Positions 60,149 to 64,000 of a DNA stretch of 64,000 nt are shown piece after piece. Made by a program: the position numbers and the translations under genes. The notes under the pieces are model-generated. The model was not told where the DNA came from and searched no databases. It saw nothing but the letters and a program-made list of their open reading frames with translations. Location: the NCBI GenBank assembly GCA_013177825.1, contig JABLXX010000005.1, positions 1 to 64,000 on the forward strand. The letters are read 5' to 3'. The number at the start of each line of letters is the position of its first letter. Position 1 is the first letter of the stretch. This DNA is from Syntrophaceae bacterium. GTDB lineage: Bacteria; Desulfobacterota; Syntrophia; Syntrophales; PHBD01.

Positions 60149-60742
60149 TCACCCGAGGTTGGCGTTCACGAAGTCCCAGTTGACGAGTTTCTCGATGAAG
60201 GCCGCCAGGTAGTCGGGACGCCGGTTCTGGTAATCCAGGTAGTAGGCGTGCTCCCAGACGTCAATCGTCAGCAGGGGCTTCTGGCCGTGGGCGACGGGCG
60301 TGTCGGCATTGGCCGTTTTCACAATCTTCAGGGCCCCTCCGTCCAGGACCAGCCACGCCCAGCCGCTGCCGAACTGGGTCGCCCCGGCGTTCTTCAACTC
60401 CTCGACAAATTTCTCATAGTTTCCCCAGGCCGCCTGGATCCTGTCGGCGACGGCTCCCGTCGGTTTTCCGCCTCCGCCCGGCTTCATGCACTTCCAGTAG
60501 AAGGAATGATTCCAGGCCTGGGCGACATTGTTGAAGATGCCCGCCCTGGCGGCGTCACCGGCGACCTTGCGGATGATCTCCTCCGGGGCCAGGTTTTCCA
60601 ACTCCGTTCCAGCAAGGAGCTTGTTGCCGTTGTCCACATAGGCCCGGTGGTGTTTCCCGTAATGGAATTCAAGGGTGTTCGCGCTGATGACGGGCGCGAG
60701 GGCGTCTTTCGCATAGGGCAGTTCCGGCAGTACAAGTGCCAT
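60149..60742 (-). CDS. sodB: Superoxide dismutase, Fe type
   Basis: A 197-residue enzyme that dismutates superoxide. It follows E. coli SodB: LPELPYAKDALAPVISANTL, FHYGKHHRAYVDNGNKL with metal His, NNVAQAWNHSFYW and DVWEHAYYLDYQNRRPDYLA with the remaining ligands. The AQ before WNHSFYW is the iron-type Gln arrangement rather than manganese type. AAGGAGG precedes the ATG at 60742. Its promoter has a palindromic spacer. The protein helps an anaerobe survive oxygen exposure. Confidence 0.94.
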   Translation of the reverse strand: MALVLPELPYAKDALAPVISANTLEFHYGKHHRAYVDNGNKLLAGTELENLAPEEIIRKVAGDAARAGIFNNVAQAWNHSFYWKCMKPGGGGKPTGAVADRIQAAWGNYEKFVEELKNAGATQFGSGWAWLVLDGGALKIVKTANADTPVAHGQKPLLTIDVWEHAYYLDYQNRRPDYLAAFIEKLVNWDFVNANLG

Positions 60743-60821
60743 GGAGCGTACCTCCTTTCGTTGATGAATCGTGCGGGTTGAATGATTCCGGGCCTGAATC
60801 GGCGCCAGCATTCCATGTCCG

Positions 60822-60850
60822 AATATAACAATGAAACCGGTTTCCCGCAA
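60822..60850 (-). promoter_or_regulatory. Predicted sodB promoter with palindromic operator
   Basis: On the minus strand TTGCGG (60845-60850), 17-nt spacer, TATATT (60822-60827). The spacer contains the perfect 12-bp palindrome GAAACCGGTTTC (60833-60844), a likely repressor or activator site. The start codon lies 80 bp downstream. Confidence 0.5.
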
Positions 60851-60901
60851 GGAATGGAAGGACGAGAAAATGTGCGCCGGCACCCATCCGGAAACGGACC
60901 G

Positions 60902-61882
60902 TCAGGATTCCTTCGGACCGTTCACCGATGCCGCATCCGTGCGGACGGTTCCCTCTTCCGCATTTTCCGGCAGTGCCGCTCCGCCCCGCTTTCGCCCGAG
61001 CCAGATGTAGTAAAGGATCAGGAACAGGCTCCCTACGGCGGCCGGGAGGGCCGCCTCGCGGCCGAAGAGCGACAGGGCCAGACCGCCCGTGAGGCCGTAG
61101 TTCTTGAGAGTACCGAGGAGAATCAGGCTGGTGGCGGTTTCGTCTTTCACACGGAAGAATTTTGCGACGCGCCCCACGAGGAATCCGAGCACAAAGGTGG
61201 TTGCAAAGGCAATCGCCGCAATCGGAATCAGAACAGCCGGGTTCCGGAAGAGAATGTCCTGGTTGAGGCCCGTGATGGCGTAAATGACCAGGAAGAATCC
61301 CCAGTCGGTCAGAGGACCCCGGACCGGGCGGATTCGGAGATCCCACCCCCTCCAGAGGATCAGCCGTGAAGCCGCCAGGGGAAGGACAATGAGAACCAGG
61401 GCGTGCTGAATCAGAAGCAGGGGGTCCGCGAAATCCCCCCCCAGCAGGCAGAACAGCATCAGCGGCATCAGGACGAGTCCGCCCAGGTAACCCCCGACCG
61501 TCCCAACCAGCGAGACAAACAGGTCTCCCCGGAGATAGGTCGTGAAGGGAATGACGGCCACCGCCGGGGGCACGGCGGCCATGAGGACGAATCCCTTCCA
61601 CAGCAGGTCCTCCCGGATCAGTAACGCGCTGAGGACGATAATGACGTTTCCGAGGACAAGGTAGTTCAGGAATATCCCCGTCAGGGAGGGAACGATCAGT
61701 TTCCCCGGCTTTCGGAACAGATCGTTGGAAATCCCAAGGGTGGACAGGGTCAGCACGACCGCCAGGGCCGGCAGGATCAGGGGTTTGATCCAGTCCGACG
61801 GCCCCGGGACGAGCAGTCCCGAACCGACCGCAAGGATGAAAATGACGTTTCTGTTCGCCAGAAGCGATCGGAAGCGAGAAAT
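60902..61882 (-). CDS. BASS-family (bile acid:Na+ symporter-like) transporter with probable ATT start
   Basis: About 326 residues and nine to ten membrane helices. Family features include TLSTLGISNDLFRKPGK and LGTLKNYGLTGGLALSLFG. The first in-frame ordinary start is the GTG at 61756, which would delete the first helix. Upstream the frame stays open and reads SRFRSLLANRNVIFILAVGS then GLLVPGPSDWIKP, a natural family N-terminus. It begins at an ATT (61882) six bases after GGAGG and 16 bp after the znuB stop. I therefore start at 61882. Substrate is unknown; last gene of the znu operon. Confidence 0.8.
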   Translation of the reverse strand: MSRFRSLLANRNVIFILAVGSGLLVPGPSDWIKPLILPALAVVLTLSTLGISNDLFRKPGKLIVPSLTGIFLNYLVLGNVIIVLSALLIREDLLWKGFVLMAAVPPAVAVIPFTTYLRGDLFVSLVGTVGGYLGGLVLMPLMLFCLLGGDFADPLLLIQHALVLIVLPLAASRLILWRGWDLRIRPVRGPLTDWGFFLVIYAITGLNQDILFRNPAVLIPIAAIAFATTFVLGFLVGRVAKFFRVKDETATSLILLGTLKNYGLTGGLALSLFGREAALPAAVGSLFLILYYIWLGRKRGGAALPENAEEGTVRTDAASVNGPKES

Positions 61883-61898
61883 GGCGCACCTCCGCGTT

Positions 61899-62732
61899 TC
61901 AGGGGGACGTCTTCTCCCCCGCCCTTCCCTCCCTGCGGCGGAGGGCCAGACCCGCCATCAGAAAGAGAATGTTGACAAAAACGATCGTGGCCCCCGAGGG
62001 CAGATCCAGGGCAAAGGAAACCAGAATCCCCGCCAGGACGGAAAGAACGGCAATTGCCGCCGCTGCCGCCATGGTGGCCCGAAAACTGCTGGTTAGCTGA
62101 AGGGCCGTCACGGCCGGCAGAATCAGCAGGGCCGAGATGAGGAGCACGCCCACCACCTTCATCGACAGGACCACCGCCACCGCCGTCAACAGGCCGAAGA
62201 CCCGGTTGATCGCGTCCACCCGGATGCCCGAGGCCCGCGCCGACTCCTCGTCGAAGGTCACCGACAGGAGTTCCTGGTAGAACAGGGAAACGGCCGCCAC
62301 GACGACGACCGAGAGAATGACGGAAACGGCGACATCCAGGGGACCGATGGTCAGGATGCTCCCGAAGAGGAAACTGAACAGGTCCACGTTGAATCCTCCC
62401 GCCAGGCCGGCGATGAGGACGCCTCCGGCAATCCCGACGGCGGAGACGACGCCGATGGCGGCATCCCCGTACATCTTCGTCTTTTCGGCCAGTTTCAGGA
62501 TCCCCAGCGCGGAGACCATCACGACGGGGATGGAGACGTAAAGCGGATTCCACTGGAGCCAGAGGGCCAGAGCCGCGCTGCCGAAGGTTGCGTGGGCCAG
62601 CCCGTCGCCGATCAGCGACAGGCGGCGCAGGACGAGGAAGACGCCCAGGACCGCGCACAGGACGGCGATGAACGAGCCGGCGATGAGCGCCCGCTGTACG
62701 AAACCGAAGGTCAGCCATTCCGTCCAGTTCAT
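61899..62732 (-). CDS. znuB: Zinc (or manganese) ABC transporter permease
   Basis: A 277-residue ABC-3 family permease with about eight membrane helices. ALIAGSFIAVLCAVLGVFLV, GLAHATFGSAALALWLQ and VVGVLLISALLILPAVTALQ are typical. It forms the channel for metal uptake with ZnuC and ZnuA. The ATG at 62732 follows GGGAGAAGAG; the longer frame overlaps znuC. Metal choice between Zn and Mn is not settled by the permease. Confidence 0.92.
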   Translation of the reverse strand: MNWTEWLTFGFVQRALIAGSFIAVLCAVLGVFLVLRRLSLIGDGLAHATFGSAALALWLQWNPLYVSIPVVMVSALGILKLAEKTKMYGDAAIGVVSAVGIAGGVLIAGLAGGFNVDLFSFLFGSILTIGPLDVAVSVILSVVVVAAVSLFYQELLSVTFDEESARASGIRVDAINRVFGLLTAVAVVLSMKVVGVLLISALLILPAVTALQLTSSFRATMAAAAAIAVLSVLAGILVSFALDLPSGATIVFVNILFLMAGLALRRREGRAGEKTSP

Positions 62733-62754
62733 GGTTCTCTTCTCCCGCGGCCCT

Positions 62755-63606
62755 TCATTTCCTAACCTCCCCGCACCGGTTTTCCATGCAGGACCCGGCG
62801 GCCGTTTCCGGCGGAACGGGGTACGGCACCAGCCCGCCTTCACCCGTCGGAGCCCCGTGGCGATGGCAGATGACATGCTGGGCAAAGGCCCCGAAGATGC
62901 GGGTCACGTCTTCGGAATGGCAGAATTCCTCATACGTGCCGTAAAACACGATCCGCTTGTCCAGGTAAAGAAGCTTCGAGCTGTATCGGCCGATGGTCCC
63001 GAGGTCGTGGGTTACCATCACGATGGAGACCTGCCTCCCGGCATTCAGGTCCGACAGAAGCTGGAAGAACCGGTCCCGCACCTCCGGGTCGAGGGCGGAG
63101 GCGGGCTCGTCGAGGATCAGGAGGTCCGGATCGTTGACCAGGGCCCGGGCGATCAGGACCCGCTGCTGTTGCCCCCCGGACAGTTCCCCCACGGGGCGGT
63201 CCCGAAGATCGTCGATGTCCAGTCGTTCGAGGACCCGATGGACGGCCTCCCGGTCGTCACGTCCGAGGACCTTGGGAAAGCGCTTCCCCGCCAGCCTCCC
63301 CAGGGCGACGATCTCCCGGACCGTAGCGGGGAAGCGGGGGACGACGAAGGCCGCCTTCTGGGGCAGGTATCCCACCCTCGTCCAGTCACGGAAATCCCGG
63401 ATGGACCGGCCGAAGAGCCGGATCTCCCCCTGCTCAGCCTCGATAAGGCCCAGCAGAAGCCGGATCAGCGTCGTCTTCCCCGAGCCGTTGGGCCCCACCA
63501 GTCCCACATAATCTCCTGTTTTAACGGAGAAACACAAGTCTTCAAGGACGTCCGCGCCATTGTACCGGAAGGTCAGGTTGCGGATGTCGAGAACGTCTAC
63601 GGACAT
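62755..63606 (-). CDS. znuC: Zinc (or manganese) ABC transporter ATPase
   Basis: A 283-residue ATP-binding subunit with Walker A GLVGPNGSGKTTLIRLLLG, signature VGELSGGQQQRVLIARAL, Walker B LLILDEPASALD and H-loop VMVTHDLG. The C-terminal extension past residue 240 is Cys/His containing (HVICHRHGAP; SCMENRCGEV), a possible metal-sensing or storage tail. Its start overlaps the znuA end by 10 bases, and znuB follows after 22 bp. Confidence 0.92.
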   Translation of the reverse strand: MSVDVLDIRNLTFRYNGADVLEDLCFSVKTGDYVGLVGPNGSGKTTLIRLLLGLIEAEQGEIRLFGRSIRDFRDWTRVGYLPQKAAFVVPRFPATVREIVALGRLAGKRFPKVLGRDDREAVHRVLERLDIDDLRDRPVGELSGGQQQRVLIARALVNDPDLLILDEPASALDPEVRDRFFQLLSDLNAGRQVSIVMVTHDLGTIGRYSSKLLYLDKRIVFYGTYEEFCHSEDVTRIFGAFAQHVICHRHGAPTGEGGLVPYPVPPETAAGSCMENRCGEVRK

Positions 63607-64000
63607 GCCAGGCCTCGCTTGAGGTTTTCCAGGTTCCTTTCCATCAGATCGAGAAACGTGACGCCCTTCTCCATGTCCTCCCGGCTGATGTTGGCGGCCG
63701 GGTGCAGCGTCAGGACGGCGGCTCCCGTCTCCCGGGATACGGCCTCGGCGATTTTCGGACTGACCAGTTCCTCCTGGTAGACGGCGGTCAGGCCATGGCG
63801 GCGGACCGTTTCGGCCAGCCGCATCAGGTCGCGGGGGGACGGCTCCGCGTCGGCGGTGAATCCAGGGTAGGCCGTATGGTATTCCAGCCCGTAGCGATGG
63901 GCCATGTATCCGAAGGCGAAGTGGCCCCCGTGGGCAATGACCTTTTTCCGGCAGGATGTCAGTGTCTCCCTGTATTTCCTGTCCAGGGCCAGGATCTTTT
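63597..64000 (-). CDS. znuA: Metal ABC transporter substrate-binding protein, C-terminal part (runs off the right edge)
   Basis: Only the last 130 or so codons are in the window; the N-terminus lies beyond 64000. Visible are KKVIAHGGHFAFGYMAHRYG, with the third metal-ligand His region of ZnuA/TroA proteins, FTADAEPSPRDLMRLAE and the closing NISREDMEKGVTFLDLMERN. This periplasmic (cluster A-I) protein captures Zn2+ or Mn2+ for the permease. An apparent start at 63905 is just an internal Met. Confidence 0.88.
   Translation of the reverse strand, partial: KILALDRKYRETLTSCRKKVIAHGGHFAFGYMAHRYGLEYHTAYPGFTADAEPSPRDLMRLAETVRRHGLTAVYQEELVSPKIAEAVSRETGAAVLTLHPAANISREDMEKGVTFLDLMERNLENLKRGLACP

Overview
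This window is a high-GC (about 60-65%), gene-dense stretch of a Gram-negative anaerobe. The gene set points to the former Deltaproteobacteria (Desulfobacterota), most like Syntrophia/Syntrophaceae. Pointers include an ADP-forming acyl-CoA synthetase beside a phosphotransbutyrylase-like gene, a CarD regulator, a YacL-like PIN/TRAM protein next to ispD-ispF-gltX, PAS-LuxR regulators, LptF/LptG and an RND efflux operon. The placement is inferred from gene content, not from a marker-gene comparison. No rRNA or convincing tRNA genes were seen.

Layout. 1-15.5 kb: a truncated cation P-type ATPase, a VTT membrane protein and a UPF0182 protein lie downstream of a lipid A L-Ara4N (arn) locus. The arn genes run arnT-arnB-arnC-arnA(N) and then arnA(C)-arnD. 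The two ArnA halves are separate genes about 4 kb apart, with a diguanylate cyclase and an oppositely oriented nhaA between them. nhaA has a long structured leader. 15.5-23 kb: an enoyl-CoA isomerase-like gene, lptFG, then an ACT/ptb/ADP-forming acyl-CoA synthetase operon. 23-28.5 kb: an accessory block with a PAS-LuxR regulator, a phasin-like protein, small orphan proteins (one Zn-ribbon, one Rho_N/SAP-like), a GT5 glycogen-synthase-like enzyme and a lone PAS protein. 28.6-32 kb: ahcY, DUF502 and ppsR on the minus strand. 31.9-41.2 kb: one plus-strand unit, nadA-mfd-parvulin lipoprotein-surA-like-uvrA, which puts two nucleotide-excision-repair genes beside two periplasmic foldases. 41.2-42.6 kb: an orphan region with a duplicated 88-bp unit, tiny ORFs with good ribosome sites, stable hairpins with AGGA-bearing loops and a 63-residue protein. 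This is the most novel-looking piece. 42.6-48.5 kb: a TolC/MFP/RND/PII-like efflux operon. 48.7-59 kb: carD, PIN/TRAM, ispD, ispF, gltX, HU, trpS-scpA-scpB-rluB, an IHF/HU protein and a site-2 protease. 59-64 kb: radC, a DUF2892 protein, Fe-type sodB, and a znuA-znuC-znuB operon ending in a BASS transporter that appears to use an ATT start codon.

Intergenic DNA carries a recurrent two-part palindromic repeat (copies near 4.9, 5.05, 16.65, 30.06 and 54.3 kb) and other inverted-repeat elements. Several good sigma-70-type promoters can be read, including mirrored divergent promoters between arnT and the isomerase gene and a sodB promoter with a 12-bp palindrome in its spacer.
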